Below, one piece after another: positions 1 to 8,463 of a DNA stretch of 51,600 bases; the first letter of the stretch is position 1; every line of letters starts with the position of its first letter. The DNA comes from Rhodospirillaceae bacterium (GTDB lineage: Bacteria > Pseudomonadota > Alphaproteobacteria > DSM-16000 > Inquilinaceae), in the NCBI GenBank assembly GCA_020638595.1, contig JACKIG010000030.1, forward strand, positions 1 to 51,600, read 5' to 3'. Made by a program: the position numbers and the translations under genes. The notes beneath the pieces are model-generated. The model was not told the origin of the DNA and ran no database searches. It saw only the letters and a program-made list of their open reading frames with translations.

Positions 1-807
1 CTTCCAGCCGCCCTCGCAGCGGGTGTACGTCACCGTCTGGTAGAAGTAGTTGAGGATCTCCTCCTTCGACATGCCGAAGATGCGCTCGCGCACCGGGTCG
101 CGCGCCTCCGCGGCGCAGTCGGCCAGGTAGCTTTCCGTCTCGTTGCTGTGCAGTGCGAACAGCAGCGTCGTCGCCGGCAGCTTGCGCCGCCGGTCGATGC
201 GCACATAGACGTGGTCCTTGGCGTCGAACTCAAAGTCCAGCCACGATCCGCGGTAGGGGATGACGCGGGCGGCGAACAGGTACTTGCCCGACGAATGCGT
301 CTTGCCCTTGTCGTGGTCGAAGAACACACCGGGCGAACGGTGCATCTGGCTGACGATCACGCGCTCGGTGCCGTTGATGACGAAGGTACCGTTCATCGTC
401 ATCAAGGGCATGTCGCCCATGTAGACGTCCTGCTCCTTGATGTCGCGGATCGACTTGAGGCCGGTATCCTCCTCCACGTCGAACACGGTCAGGCGCAGCG
501 TCACCTTCAGCGGCGCGGCATAGGTCATGCCCCGCTGCTGGCATTCCTCGACGTCGTATTTCGGCTCCTCCAGCTCATAGCGCACGAAGTCCAGCTCCGC
601 CCGCTCGGAGAAATCCTGGATCGGAAAGACCGAGCGGAAGACCTCCTGCAGGCCGACATGCTGGCGCTGGTCGACGCGCACGTCCATCTGCAGGAACTGG
701 TCGTAGGAGCTGCGCTGAACCTCGATCAGGTTCGGCATTTGCGCCACCTCGGGGATGCGCCCGAAGTTCTTGCGGATCCGCTTACGTCCGGTGAACGACT
801 TCGCCAT
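1..807 (-). CDS. rpoB: RNA polymerase beta subunit, N-terminal 269 residues (gene runs off the left edge)
   Basis: The reverse-strand frame opens with MAKSFTGRKRIRKNFGRIPE at 807 and stays open to base 1, so only the first 269 codons are present. This covers the start of the beta protrusion and lobe; the rifampicin pocket and catalytic regions are outside the window. The motif GTFVINGTERVIVSQMHRSP, diagnostic of RpoB, is intact. The protein is the catalytic-core beta subunit of RNA polymerase. The gene lies 210 bp downstream of rplL, the usual rplKAJL-rpoBC order, and a strong hairpin in that gap probably meters read-through into it. No frameshift is seen in the visible part. Confidence 0.98.
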   Translation of the reverse strand, partial: MAKSFTGRKRIRKNFGRIPEVAQMPNLIEVQRSSYDQFLQMDVRVDQRQHVGLQEVFRSVFPIQDFSERAELDFVRYELEEPKYDVEECQQRGMTYAAPLKVTLRLTVFDVEEDTGLKSIRDIKEQDVYMGDMPLMTMNGTFVINGTERVIVSQMHRSPGVFFDHDKGKTHSSGKYLFAARVIPYRGSWLDFEFDAKDHVYVRIDRRRKLPATTLLFALHSNETESYLADCAAEARDPVRERIFGMSKEEILNYFYQTVTYTRCEGGWK

Positions 808-1017
808 TGAGTCCCCTCGACAACACTTCAGGGCCGCAGCCTCGTGGCGCCGGCGCATCCGCCGGGGCCGGGCAGCCGCGAGAGATCCCTAACCCACCGC
901 CTCGCGAGTCGCGGGCAGACCATTCCACAAAGCAAAATAGGCCGAACGACGGCCGGCCCAACGGGCCGGCCGCCCTTCAGCGTTGGAATATGATGCGATG
1001 TCTGCTGCCACGCGTTC
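808..1017 (-). other. rplL-rpoB intergenic spacer with attenuator hairpin
   Basis: This 210-bp spacer has no plausible gene; the short reading frames across it have no recognisable product. Its main feature is the GC-rich hairpin at 950-972, annotated separately. Read on the minus strand, the stem is followed by a modest T-rich stretch and then by the rpoB leader. Confidence 0.6.
950..972 (-). terminator. Attenuator-like hairpin between rplL and rpoB
   Basis: A perfect 10-bp stem (cggccggccc at 950-959, gggccggccg at 963-972) closes a 3-nt loop. On the minus strand it is followed within about 12 nt by TATTTTGCTTTG, a weak U-tract. In E. coli a partial terminator at the same place lowers rpoBC transcription relative to the ribosomal protein genes; a similar role here is inferred from position and structure. 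Confidence 0.6.
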
Positions 1018-1407
1018 CTACTTAACTTCCACAGTCGCACCCGCCTCTTCAAGCTTTTTCTTAAGCTGCTCGGCCTCGTCCTTGTTGACGCCTTCCTTGA
1101 CGGGCTTCGGTGCGCCCTCGACCAGGTCCTTGGCCTCCTTCAGGCCCAGGCCGGTGATCGCGCGCACTTCCTTGATCACGTTGATCTTCTTGTCGCCCGA
1201 CCCGGTCAGGATGACGTCGAACTCGGTCTTCTCCTCTTCCGGGGCCGCCGCTTCCGAAGCCGCCGGGGCCGCCATGCCGGCCATCATCATCGGCGCCGCG
1301 GCCGCAGCCGACACGCCCCACTTCTCTTCCAGCATCTTCGACAGCTCGGCCGCTTCCAGAACCGTCAGCGACGAAAGCTGGTCAACCAGCTGATTGAGAT
1401 CCGCCAT
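1018..1407 (-). CDS. rplL: 50S ribosomal protein bL12 (L7/L12)
   Basis: 129 residues beginning MADLNQLVDQLSSLTVLEAA, the normal family length. The N-terminal dimerisation helices (about 1-35) are followed by an Ala/Met/Pro/Glu-rich hinge (about 36-60) and the conserved C-terminal domain that recruits translation factors, including GLGLKEAKDLVEGAPKPVKE. The protein forms the stalk with L10. It lies 105 bp downstream of rplJ in the same operon. The C-terminus ends with EEAGATVEVK as in other bacterial L12 proteins. Confidence 0.98.
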   Translation of the reverse strand: MADLNQLVDQLSSLTVLEAAELSKMLEEKWGVSAAAAAPMMMAGMAAPAASEAAAPEEEKTEFDVILTGSGDKKINVIKEVRAITGLGLKEAKDLVEGAPKPVKEGVNKDEAEQLKKKLEEAGATVEVK

Positions 1408-1512
1408 TTCTTCCTGCTCCTGAAATGGGCGCTGCGGCCCATTGTCTCTTCGCGCCGCGCCATCCCGCGCGGGCGCATGGTGTCGTCATATCCGGGCGGT
1501 CACGCCCGGCGC

Positions 1513-2055
1513 TTACTGCTTGGCCGCATATGCCTTGAAGACGCCGACCAGTTTGCTGGTCGGGGCGTTGACGAGGCGCGCCATCTGGCCTGCCGGGGCT
1601 TCCATGACCCCCACCAGACGGGACGCCGGCGCCTGCAACACGCCCAACAGCTTCGACCGCAGCTCTTCGATCGGCGGCAGCTTGGCCAGGGCCTCGATAC
1701 CGGCCGCGTCCAAGGTCGTGCCGCCGAGCCCGCCGCCGACGATGGTCAGCTTGTCGCTCTTCTTGGCATAGTCGAGCGCCGCCTTGGCTGCGGGCACCGG
1801 ATCCTTCGCGGTGGCCACGGCCGTCGGCCCGGTGAACATCCCGTCCAGGTGCTCGAACGCGGTACCCTTGAGCGCGATGCGCGCAAGGCGGTTCTTCGTC
1901 ACCTGGAAACGGGCACCGGCTGCACGCATCTGCCGTCTCAGGTCCAGCGACTGTTCGACCGTCATCCCGTTGTTGTGGGTGATGATCATCAGCTCCGCAT
2001 CCTGAAACGCCTCCTGCATGGCGGCGACTTTGTCTTCCTTCTGGCTTCGTTTCAC
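1513..2055 (-). CDS. rplJ: 50S ribosomal protein uL10
   Basis: 180 residues from a GTG start at 2053-2055, giving (M)KRSQKEDKVAAMQEAF. This start is preferred because AGGAGG lies 9 nt upstream and the protein then has family length. An open frame extends further upstream but is Arg/Pro-rich and unlike L10. L10 anchors the L12 stalk dimers to 23S rRNA, and in many bacteria the L10-L12 complex also represses its own mRNA leader. The long 345-bp leader ahead of this gene fits such autoregulation. Confidence 0.96.
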   Translation of the reverse strand: MKRSQKEDKVAAMQEAFQDAELMIITHNNGMTVEQSLDLRRQMRAAGARFQVTKNRLARIALKGTAFEHLDGMFTGPTAVATAKDPVPAAKAALDYAKKSDKLTIVGGGLGGTTLDAAGIEALAKLPPIEELRSKLLGVLQAPASRLVGVMEAPAGQMARLVNAPTSKLVGVFKAYAAKQ

Positions 2056-2400
2056 GACATGGCTCCTCCTTCCGGGGTATGGGCGCCGGCTTCCGGCCGG
2101 CCGCCCGCCGACGCTGCGCCGCCGGAAGCCTGCCTTCCGACGACATCCTTCAACACGCCAGCCGCCCCAGAAGTTCACCGGCACCGGACAGCCTTGGCGG
2201 CGATCCGATGCCTTGCCTTGCGGATGAGCTCCCGTCTATGGCGGGGTTTATCCCGGCGTCACCGCCGGGGACCCACCGTCTCGGACAGGCCGGCACTCCG
2301 GGTCGCCCGGCACCGCCGGGCTCCCGATCCTTGCCGCCGCCGCGCCCCCTTGGGATCGCAGCGGCCCGGTATCCATGGTCCTCCGTCTGTTGCCGCGGCC
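2056..2400 (-). promoter_or_regulatory. rplA-rplJ spacer: candidate L10 leader with hairpins
   Basis: This 345-bp untranslated region is unusually long for this operon. On the minus strand, about 2231-2290, it contains GAGACGG and TAGACGG on either side of a hairpin (plus-strand cccggcg/cgccggg arms), a layout reminiscent of L10-binding leaders. Nearer the gene, ggcttccggc (2088-2097) and gccggaagcc (2121-2130) form a perfect 10-bp inverted repeat just upstream of the rplJ Shine-Dalgarno sequence. That the region binds L10-(L12)4 is inference from position and these motifs. Confidence 0.45.
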
Positions 2401-3108
2401 CTAGGCTGCGGCAGCGTCCTGCACACTGGCCAGGTCGACGCGCAGGCTCGGCCCCTGGGTGGAGCTGAGCGACACCTTCTTCACATAGGTGCCCTTGGCG
2501 CCGCTGGGCTTCGCCTTGATGATCGCGTCGACGAAGGCGCGGATGTTCTCCGCCAGCGCCTCGTCGCTGAAGCTGGCCTTGCCGATGCCGCCGTGGATCA
2601 GGCCGGCCTTTTCGACACGGAACTCGATCGACCCGCCCTTGGCCGCCTTCACCGCCCCGGTGACGTCGGGCGTGACCGTGCCCAGCTTCGGGTTCGGCAT
2701 CAGCCCGCGCGGGCCGAGGATACGGCCCAGCCGGCCGACCACCGCCATCATGTCCGGCGTGGCGATGCAGCGGTCGAAGTCCAGCCGGCCTTCCTGGATT
2801 TCCTTGGCCAGGTCGTCGGCGCCGACGATGTCGGCACCGGCGGCCGTCGCTTCCTCGGCCTTGTCGCCCTTGGCGAAGACCGCCACGCGCACCGGCTTGC
2901 CGGTACCGTTGGGCAGCTGCACCATGCCGCGCACGATCTGGTCGGCATGGCGCGGATCGACACCCAGGTTCATGGCGATCTCGATGGTCTCGTCGAACTT
3001 CGCCTTGGCCCGCTCCTTGATCTGCTTCACGGCATCGGCCAACGGATAATTGCGGTCCGGATCAATGCCTTCGCGCATCTTCTTCAGACGCTTGCCCACC
3101 TTTGCCAT
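2401..3108 (-). CDS. rplA: 50S ribosomal protein uL1
   Basis: 235 residues starting MAKVGKRLKKMREGIDPDRN, full length for L1. The family signatures DPRHADQIVRGMVQLPNGTG, LGPRGLMPNPKLGTV and the C-terminal VKKVSLSSTQGPSLRVD are present. L1 forms the mobile L1 stalk near the E site and can repress translation of the L11 operon. The start lies 5 bp after the rplK stop, so the two genes are likely co-translated. Confidence 0.98.
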   Translation of the reverse strand: MAKVGKRLKKMREGIDPDRNYPLADAVKQIKERAKAKFDETIEIAMNLGVDPRHADQIVRGMVQLPNGTGKPVRVAVFAKGDKAEEATAAGADIVGADDLAKEIQEGRLDFDRCIATPDMMAVVGRLGRILGPRGLMPNPKLGTVTPDVTGAVKAAKGGSIEFRVEKAGLIHGGIGKASFSDEALAENIRAFVDAIIKAKPSGAKGTYVKKVSLSSTQGPSLRVDLASVQDAAAA

Positions 3109-3113
3109 CGCCG

Positions 3114-3542
3114 CTACTCCACCACTTCCAGGCCCATGGAGCGGGCCGAGCCGCGGATCATCTCCACCGCGGCGTCCAGATCATGTGCATTGAGATCGGC
3201 CATCTTGGCTTCGGCGATCTCCCGCAGCTGGGCTTCCGTCACCTGGCCGGCGGAGCCCTTGCCCGTATGCGGGCTGCCCTTGTCGATGCCGGCGGCCCTC
3301 TTCAGGAAATAGCTGTTCGGCGGCGTCTTGGTGACGAAGGTGAACGACCGGTCGGCGAAGGCCGTGATCACCACCGGGATCGGAATGCCCTTGTCCATGT
3401 TCTGGGTGCGGGCGTTGAACTCCTTGCAGAACTGCATGATGTTCAGGCCGCGCTGACCCAGGGCGGGTGCGATCGGCGGCGCGGGCGTCGCCGCGCCGGC
3501 CGGCACCTGCAGCTTGATCAGGCCGATGATCTTCTTTGCCAT
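3114..3542 (-). CDS. rplK: 50S ribosomal protein uL11
   Basis: 142 residues beginning MAKKIIGLIKLQVPAGAATP. The Pro-rich N-terminal domain (TPAPPIAPALGQRGLNIMQF) and the C-terminal rRNA-binding domain, including GSARSMGLEV, match the family. L11 binds the GTPase-associated centre of 23S rRNA and takes part in the stringent response through RelA. It follows nusG after a 147-bp gap and is tightly linked to rplA. Confidence 0.98.
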   Translation of the reverse strand: MAKKIIGLIKLQVPAGAATPAPPIAPALGQRGLNIMQFCKEFNARTQNMDKGIPIPVVITAFADRSFTFVTKTPPNSYFLKRAAGIDKGSPHTGKGSAGQVTEAQLREIAEAKMADLNAHDLDAAVEMIRGSARSMGLEVVE

Positions 3543-3689
3543 TCTCTCCTATCCCCAAATGTCGACCGCCCGCCGGCAAAGGCGGGCGCGGGTAAGCGCG
3601 GTATTTGCGGCTGCCCCATGGGCTTCAGGGGCCGGGCCTGCCGCGCGGGTTGAACCGTGCGATGCGCCAGCGGCGCACCTCGATCTCTT

Positions 3690-4220
3690 CTAGACCTTCT
3701 CCACCTGGCCGTATTCCAGCTCCACCGGCGTGGCGCGACCGAAGATCGAGACGGCGACCTTCAGGCGCGCCCGTTCCTCGTCCACCTCTTCCACATAGCC
3801 GGTGAAGCTCTCGAACGGCCCGTCGGCCACCTTCACCTGCTCGCCGATCTCGAAGGTGATGGTCGGCTTCGGCCGCTCGATCCCCTCCTGCACCTGGCGG
3901 ATGATACGATCGGCCTCGGCCTGCGTGATCGGCGCCGGCTTGCCCTTCGCACCCAGGAAGCCGGTGACTTTGGCGGTGTTCTTCACCAGGTGCCAGGTGT
4001 CGTCCGTCAGGTCCATCTTCACCAGCACATAGCCGGGGAAGAACTTGCGCTCGGCATTGATCTTCTGGCCGCGCCGCAGCTCCACGACCTCCTCGGTCGG
4101 GACGGAGATCTCCTCGAAGAACTCCTCCAGCCCCTTCTGCCCCGCCTGCTCGCGGATCGACTGGGCGACCTTCTTCTCGAAGCCGGAATAGACGTGCACG
4201 ACATACCAACGCTTGGCCAT
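3690..4220 (-). CDS. nusG: Transcription termination/antitermination factor NusG
   Basis: 176 residues from the ATG at 4218-4220 (MAKRWYVVHVYSGFEKKVAQ). The open frame extends further upstream into secE but lacks NusG similarity there. The NGN domain occupies roughly 1-120 (including KFFPGYVLVKMDLTDDTWHL). A C-terminal KOW domain follows (FEIGEQVKVADGPFESFTGY). NusG binds RNA polymerase, suppresses pausing and links to Rho or ribosomal protein S10. It lies 8 bp after secE, in the conserved secE-nusG order. Confidence 0.97.
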   Translation of the reverse strand: MAKRWYVVHVYSGFEKKVAQSIREQAGQKGLEEFFEEISVPTEEVVELRRGQKINAERKFFPGYVLVKMDLTDDTWHLVKNTAKVTGFLGAKGKPAPITQAEADRIIRQVQEGIERPKPTITFEIGEQVKVADGPFESFTGYVEEVDEERARLKVAVSIFGRATPVELEYGQVEKV

Positions 4221-4228
4221 ATTGCGCC

Positions 4229-4426
4229 CTAACCTCCGAGGCCCAGCACCAGCGTCACCAGCCAGCCTGCGATCTGATCGACGAGCAGAAAGAAGATGGC
4301 CATGATGATGACGAAGACGACCACCATCGCCGTGGTGATGCCCGTCTCCTTGCGTGAAGGCCACGTGACCTTCGCCACTTCCTGCCGCACCTGGCGGTAG
4401 AATTGCATCGGGTTGGTTCTGGCCAT
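4229..4426 (-). CDS. secE: Preprotein translocase subunit SecE
   Basis: 65 residues, the short single-membrane-span form of SecE. The amphipathic N-terminus carries the conserved QEVAKVTWPSRKET motif at about 15-28, followed by one hydrophobic span at about 31-57. SecE is the essential clamp of the SecYEG channel in the inner membrane. It is 41 bp downstream of tRNA-Trp and 8 bp upstream of nusG. Confidence 0.97.
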   Translation of the reverse strand: MARTNPMQFYRQVRQEVAKVTWPSRKETGITTAMVVVFVIIMAIFFLLVDQIAGWLVTLVLGLGG

Positions 4427-4467
4427 ACCCTCAGATCACCCATTCCCCTCGACGAAGACAGCCGGCC

Positions 4468-4543
4468 TGGCAGGAGTGGAGGGGCTCGAACCCCCAGCCC
4501 CCGGTTTTGGAGACCGGTGCTCTACCAATTGAGCTACACTCCT
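4468..4543 (-). tRNA. tRNA-Trp (anticodon CCA)
   Basis: On the minus strand the 76-nt sequence starts AGGAGTGTAGCTCAATTGG and ends ...CACTCCTGCCA with an encoded 3' CCA. The acceptor stem pairs AGGAGTG with CACTCCT. The seven-nt anticodon loop reads CTCCAAA, placing CCA at the anticodon. It sits just upstream of secE, as in many proteobacteria. Confidence 0.97.
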
Positions 4544-5132
4544 AGCGCCGATCGAGCCCACGAGGGTCACACCCCCAAGGGCCAGCGCCTGGAAGCCGGC
4601 GGCGCCCGAACAAAACAACCCTGTCTCGCGAATCACATAAGCGTCGCGAAGCCGCTCTTCTAGCCCGCGAACGGGCGACGAGGCAAGAGGGGATTGAGGG
4701 GATATGCGGTGCCGGAATGACAGCCCGGCCACCAGCCCGCCCTTTCCGCCCACTTTCCCGTCATCCCCGCGCCCCCCCTTCCGTGGCCCTCTCGCAACCC
4801 CTCCCGTCACCCTCTCGCAACCCCTCCTGCCAACCTCGCCCCCCATCCGTCGTCCTCTCCCCCGATCCGTCACCCCCGCCCCCCTTCCGTCGTCCTCTCA
4901 CCCGATCCGTCACCCTCGCCCCCTTCCGTCATCCTCGCGAAAGCGAGGATCTCCGGCCACGCTGACTGCGGCATGAGATGCTCGCGTACGCGAGCATGAC
5001 GATGAGGGATTGGGGGCATGGCGATGAGGGATGCGGGCATGACGGATGCGGGCATGACGACGAGGGATGCGGGCATGGCGGATGAGCGCAGAACGGACCG
5101 GACGGCTGGAGAGGCGTCGAATCGCGCACGCC
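4544..5132. repeat. Low-complexity and repeat tract downstream of the GIY-YIG gene
   Basis: No credible gene is seen across this 589-bp stretch. It holds a 23-bp tandem pair (ccctctcgcaacccctcc units starting at 4787 and 4810). It also holds a 40-bp imperfect tandem pair (units starting with cccgatccgt at 4861 and 4901), then repeat copy 1 (4926-5010), then several GGGATGCGGGCATG units at 5011-5090. The C-rich units on the left (CCGTCATCC) are near reverse complements of the G-rich units on the right, giving the block a loose overall inverted symmetry around the hairpin element. Confidence 0.7.
4926..5010 (+). repeat. Twin-hairpin palindromic repeat, copy 1 (REP-like)
   Basis: An 85-bp element. 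Hairpin 1 has arms atcctcgc and gcgaggat around a GAAA tetraloop. Hairpin 2 is the perfect 20-bp palindrome atgctcgcgtacgcgagcat. The two stems differ mainly by one base, so this is a doublet of related hairpins as in REPIN/BIME elements. It matches copy 2 at 82 of 85 positions in the same orientation. Confidence 0.85.
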
Positions 5133-5421
5133 CTACCGGTTCACCCGCAGAAACAGATCGTCCCAGCCCGGATTCTGTTCCTCGATCAGGTCGACCTTCC
5201 AGGCCCGGTTCCAGTGCTTCAGCTGCGTTTCCCTGGCGACGGCGTCGTTGATCCGGTCGAACTGCTCGAAATAGATCAGCCGATCCAGGTTGTACCGTTT
5301 GACGAACCCCGACTCACGGCCGCTGCGATGGCCTTCGACGCGGCGCACGCGATCGGCCGTGACGCCGACATAAAGCGCCCTGCGGCCGGTTGGTCATGAT
5401 GTAGACGAAGCCACCCGCCAT
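5133..5421 (-). pseudogene. GIY-YIG nuclease family gene with a frameshift
   Basis: From the ATG at 5419-5421 the frame reads MAGGFVYIMTNRPQG, the GIY half of a small GIY-YIG protein (YhbQ/UPF0213 type). Near 5373-5381 the frame must shift for LYVGVTADRVRRVEGHR to follow, after which it is open to the stop at 5133. The second half contains SGFVKRYNLDRLIYFEQF, RETQLKHWNRAWKVDLI and WDDLFLRVN, all typical. Family members are about 95-100 residues, matching the combined length. The region from ATG to stop is 289 bp, not a multiple of three. The cause is either a real inactivating indel or a sequencing error in a GC run. The gene lies between two direct copies of the twin-hairpin repeat. Confidence 0.8.
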
Positions 5422-5776
5422 CGCCGTCACCGCTTCCTGCGGCCGTTGGACTCCGACCAACCGGGGTCCGTCACCTGTTGCTTCAGTCCCATGGCCCTCC
5501 CGTCATCCTCGCGAAAGCGAGGATCTCCGGCCACGCTAAGTGCGGCATGAGATGCTCGCGTGCGCGAGCATGACGATGAGGGATGGGGGCATGGCGGATG
5601 GGGCGCATCATTGACGGGATATCGGCGAGTCGACGATCCCAACGATCCCGGCGCACGCGAAGATCGTCCGGACCACGCACCGACACGCCACACAAGAGAA
5701 GCGGTTCGGGTAGGTCGGCCGGGCGGCTCTCGATGGTCATCCGACCTCAAGGCCACCCGGCCGGTCTGCGTGCAGG
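5422..5776. other. tuf to GIY-YIG spacer containing repeat copy 2
   Basis: 355 bp without a convincing gene. It contains repeat copy 2 (5500-5584) followed by a short GGGATGGGGGCATGGCGGATG stretch resembling the flank of copy 1. The remaining 190 bp up to the tuf stop shows no clear terminator or gene. Confidence 0.55.
5500..5584 (+). repeat. Twin-hairpin palindromic repeat, copy 2 (REP-like)
   Basis: 85 bp, 82 of 85 identical to copy 1 and in the same orientation. The GAAA-capped first hairpin is unchanged. The second hairpin has TG in place of TA at its centre, so it is no longer a perfect palindrome but keeps its stem. Homology continues a further dozen or so bases beyond the element with a one-base indel. 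Together the copies bracket the GIY-YIG gene. Confidence 0.85.
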
Positions 5777-6967
<1,191 letters not shown>

Positions 6968-7056
6968 GATCGCGTTCCTTGTCAACTCTCCAGATCGTCG
7001 AGGGATCGAGGATTCGGGATGTCGCAGAGACCCTTGGCTGCCATCGGCCCGAAAGT

Positions 7057-7130
7057 TGGAGCGGGTGAAGGGAATCGAACCCTCGTAGGCAGCTTGGAAG
7101 GCTGCTGCTCTACCACTGAGCTACACCCGC
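7057..7130 (-). tRNA. tRNA-Gly (anticodon TCC)
   Basis: The 74-nt minus-strand sequence begins GCGGGTGTAGCTCAGTGG and ends TTCACCCGCTCCA with encoded CCA. The acceptor stem GCGGGTG pairs with CACCCGC. The anticodon loop is CTTCCAA, giving TCC. It lies between tRNA-Tyr and tuf and is probably co-transcribed with them. Confidence 0.97.
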
Positions 7131-7182
7131 AACCGCACCTTAAGATCGTAACCTGCGCGAAACCCGGCAGCACCGGGGAAAT

Positions 7183-7268
7183 TGGTGGAGGGGGATGGAT
7201 TCGAACCACCGTACGCTTACGCGGGCAGATTTACAGTCTGCTGCCATTAACCACTCGGCCACCCCTCC
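7183..7268 (-). tRNA. tRNA-Tyr (anticodon GTA)
   Basis: 86 nt on the minus strand, a class II tRNA with a long variable arm as expected for bacterial tRNA-Tyr. It starts GGAGGGGTGGCCGAGTGG and ends CCCCTCCACCA with encoded CCA. The anticodon loop CTGTAAA carries GTA. It is the first gene after the promoter at 7334-7361. Confidence 0.97.
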
Positions 7269-7333
7269 GGCCCCCGCCGCGCCGGCCCCCTGCGGTCATC
7301 CCGCGGAAAAAGTCATGCGCGGCGGCGTGCGGC

Positions 7334-7361
7334 ACTATGGTAATTCACCATCGCATGTCAA
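7334..7361 (-). promoter_or_regulatory. Predicted sigma70-type promoter of the tRNA-Tyr/tRNA-Gly/tuf unit
   Basis: Reading the minus strand, a consensus TTGACA (7356-7361) is followed by 16 bp and CATAGT (7334-7339), a four-of-six match to the -10 box. The predicted transcript would begin about 60 nt before mature tRNA-Tyr. The site also lies about 30 bp upstream of rlmB on the other strand, so the two units are divergent. Confidence 0.6.
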
Positions 7362-7391
7362 CCGGTAAGCCAAGACGGGCCGGCATCCACC

Positions 7392-8300
7392 ATGGCGCAC
7401 ACCAAGAGCGATACCCGCAATATGGGGACCGACGCAGGCCAGCGGAAGCCCCGCCCGGCGGGCAAGCGGCCACCCGGCGGCCCGGTGGGATCGCCGCGTG
7501 CCGGCCGCAACACGGCACCGCCCAGCGCCCGCCCGCCGGAGCGATGGCTGTACGGCCTGCATGCCGTCCGCGCCGCGTGGCTGAACCCCGCGCGCCTGTG
7601 CCGCCGCCTGCTGTTGACCCAGACGGCCGCCGACCAGATGGCCGCGCCGTTCGCCGAGGCGCAGGCCGCGGGCCTCGACCGCCCGGCGCCGGAAGTAGTG
7701 GACCGCGGCGTCATCGACAAGCGCCTGCCACCCGGCGCCGTTCACCAGGGACTCGCGCTGGAGGCCGAGCCGCTGCCCGAGACCGACCTGGACGACCTTG
7801 GCCGGGCCGCCGCCGTGCATGACCGCGCCGTGGTCCTGGTGCTGGACCGCGTCACCGACCCCCACAATATCGGCGCCGTCCTGCGCTCCGCCGCCGCCTT
7901 CGGGGCGCTTGGAGTCGTCGTGCCGGACCGGCACGCCCCGCCCGTGACCGGCGTGCTGATCAAGAGCGCGTCCGGCGCGCTGGAGCATGTGCCGCTGGTG
8001 CGCGTGACCAACCTGGCGCAGGCGCTGGACCGGCTGGCCGAATTCGGCCTGCTGCGCCTGGGCCTGGACGAGCGTGGCGACACACCTCTGCCCGCTGTCG
8101 CCGCCCCGCCCAAGGTCGCCGTCGTGCTGGGTGCGGAGGGCGCCGGCCTGCGCCGCCTGACCGCCGAGCACTGCGACCGGCTGGTGCGCCTGCCGACATC
8201 CGGCCCGATCGCCAGCCTGAACGTTTCCAACGCCGCGGCCATCGCCCTTTACGAACTGGCCCGCTGCCGGGATAATCTGCGCCCGCGTGTGCCGGCGTAG
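7392..8300 (+). CDS. rlmB: 23S rRNA 2'-O-ribose methyltransferase of the TrmH/RlmB family
   Basis: 302 residues. A basic, Pro/Gly-rich N-terminal tail (1-50) precedes the substrate-binding domain (ERWLYGLHAVRAAWLNP) and the SPOUT catalytic domain. The three knot motifs are present: LDRVTDPHNIGAVLRSAAAF, VLGAEGAGLRRLT and IASLNVSNAAAIALYEL. RlmB methylates G2251 of 23S rRNA; assignment to that position is by family similarity. The final codons CCG GCG TAG lie inside the tRNA-Thr gene, so coding and tRNA overlap by 10 nt. Confidence 0.9.
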   Translation: MAHTKSDTRNMGTDAGQRKPRPAGKRPPGGPVGSPRAGRNTAPPSARPPERWLYGLHAVRAAWLNPARLCRRLLLTQTAADQMAAPFAEAQAAGLDRPAPEVVDRGVIDKRLPPGAVHQGLALEAEPLPETDLDDLGRAAAVHDRAVVLVLDRVTDPHNIGAVLRSAAAFGALGVVVPDRHAPPVTGVLIKSASGALEHVPLVRVTNLAQALDRLAEFGLLRLGLDERGDTPLPAVAAPPKVAVVLGAEGAGLRRLTAEHCDRLVRLPTSGPIASLNVSNAAAIALYELARCRDNLRPRVPA

Positions 8301-8366
8301 CTCAGCTGGTAGAGCAACCGCCTTGTAAGCGGTAGGTCGCGGGTTCAAATCCTGCCGCCGGCACCA
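8291..8366 (+). tRNA. tRNA-Thr (anticodon TGT)
   Basis: 76 nt starting GCCGGCGTAGCTCAGCTGG and ending CTGCCGCCGGCACCA with encoded CCA. The acceptor stem GCCGGCG pairs with CGCCGGC. The anticodon loop CTTGTAA gives TGT. The first ten bases also encode the last codons and the stop of rlmB on the same strand. Confidence 0.97.
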
Positions 8367-8463
8367 GCACCGCCCGCCCAGGCGCGCGCGAGACCCCCGA
8401 TCCCGCCCGGCCGCGGTATCCGCCCGTGCCCAAGCCGGCCCCCGGCAACACGAGGATCGCCGA

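Noticed and set aside
148..810. 220-codon plus-strand frame at the left end
   Set aside because: It is antisense to the N-terminal part of rpoB, whose protein sequence is unmistakable; the frame exists only because of high GC3.
3568..3588. GC-rich hairpin (8-bp arms) between nusG and rplK as a terminator
   Set aside because: The stem is real but no T-run follows on the minus strand, and termination inside this operon is not expected.
4740..5095. Possible CRISPR array
   Set aside because: The repeats are directly tandem or hairpin-based with no regular unique spacers, and no cas gene is present.
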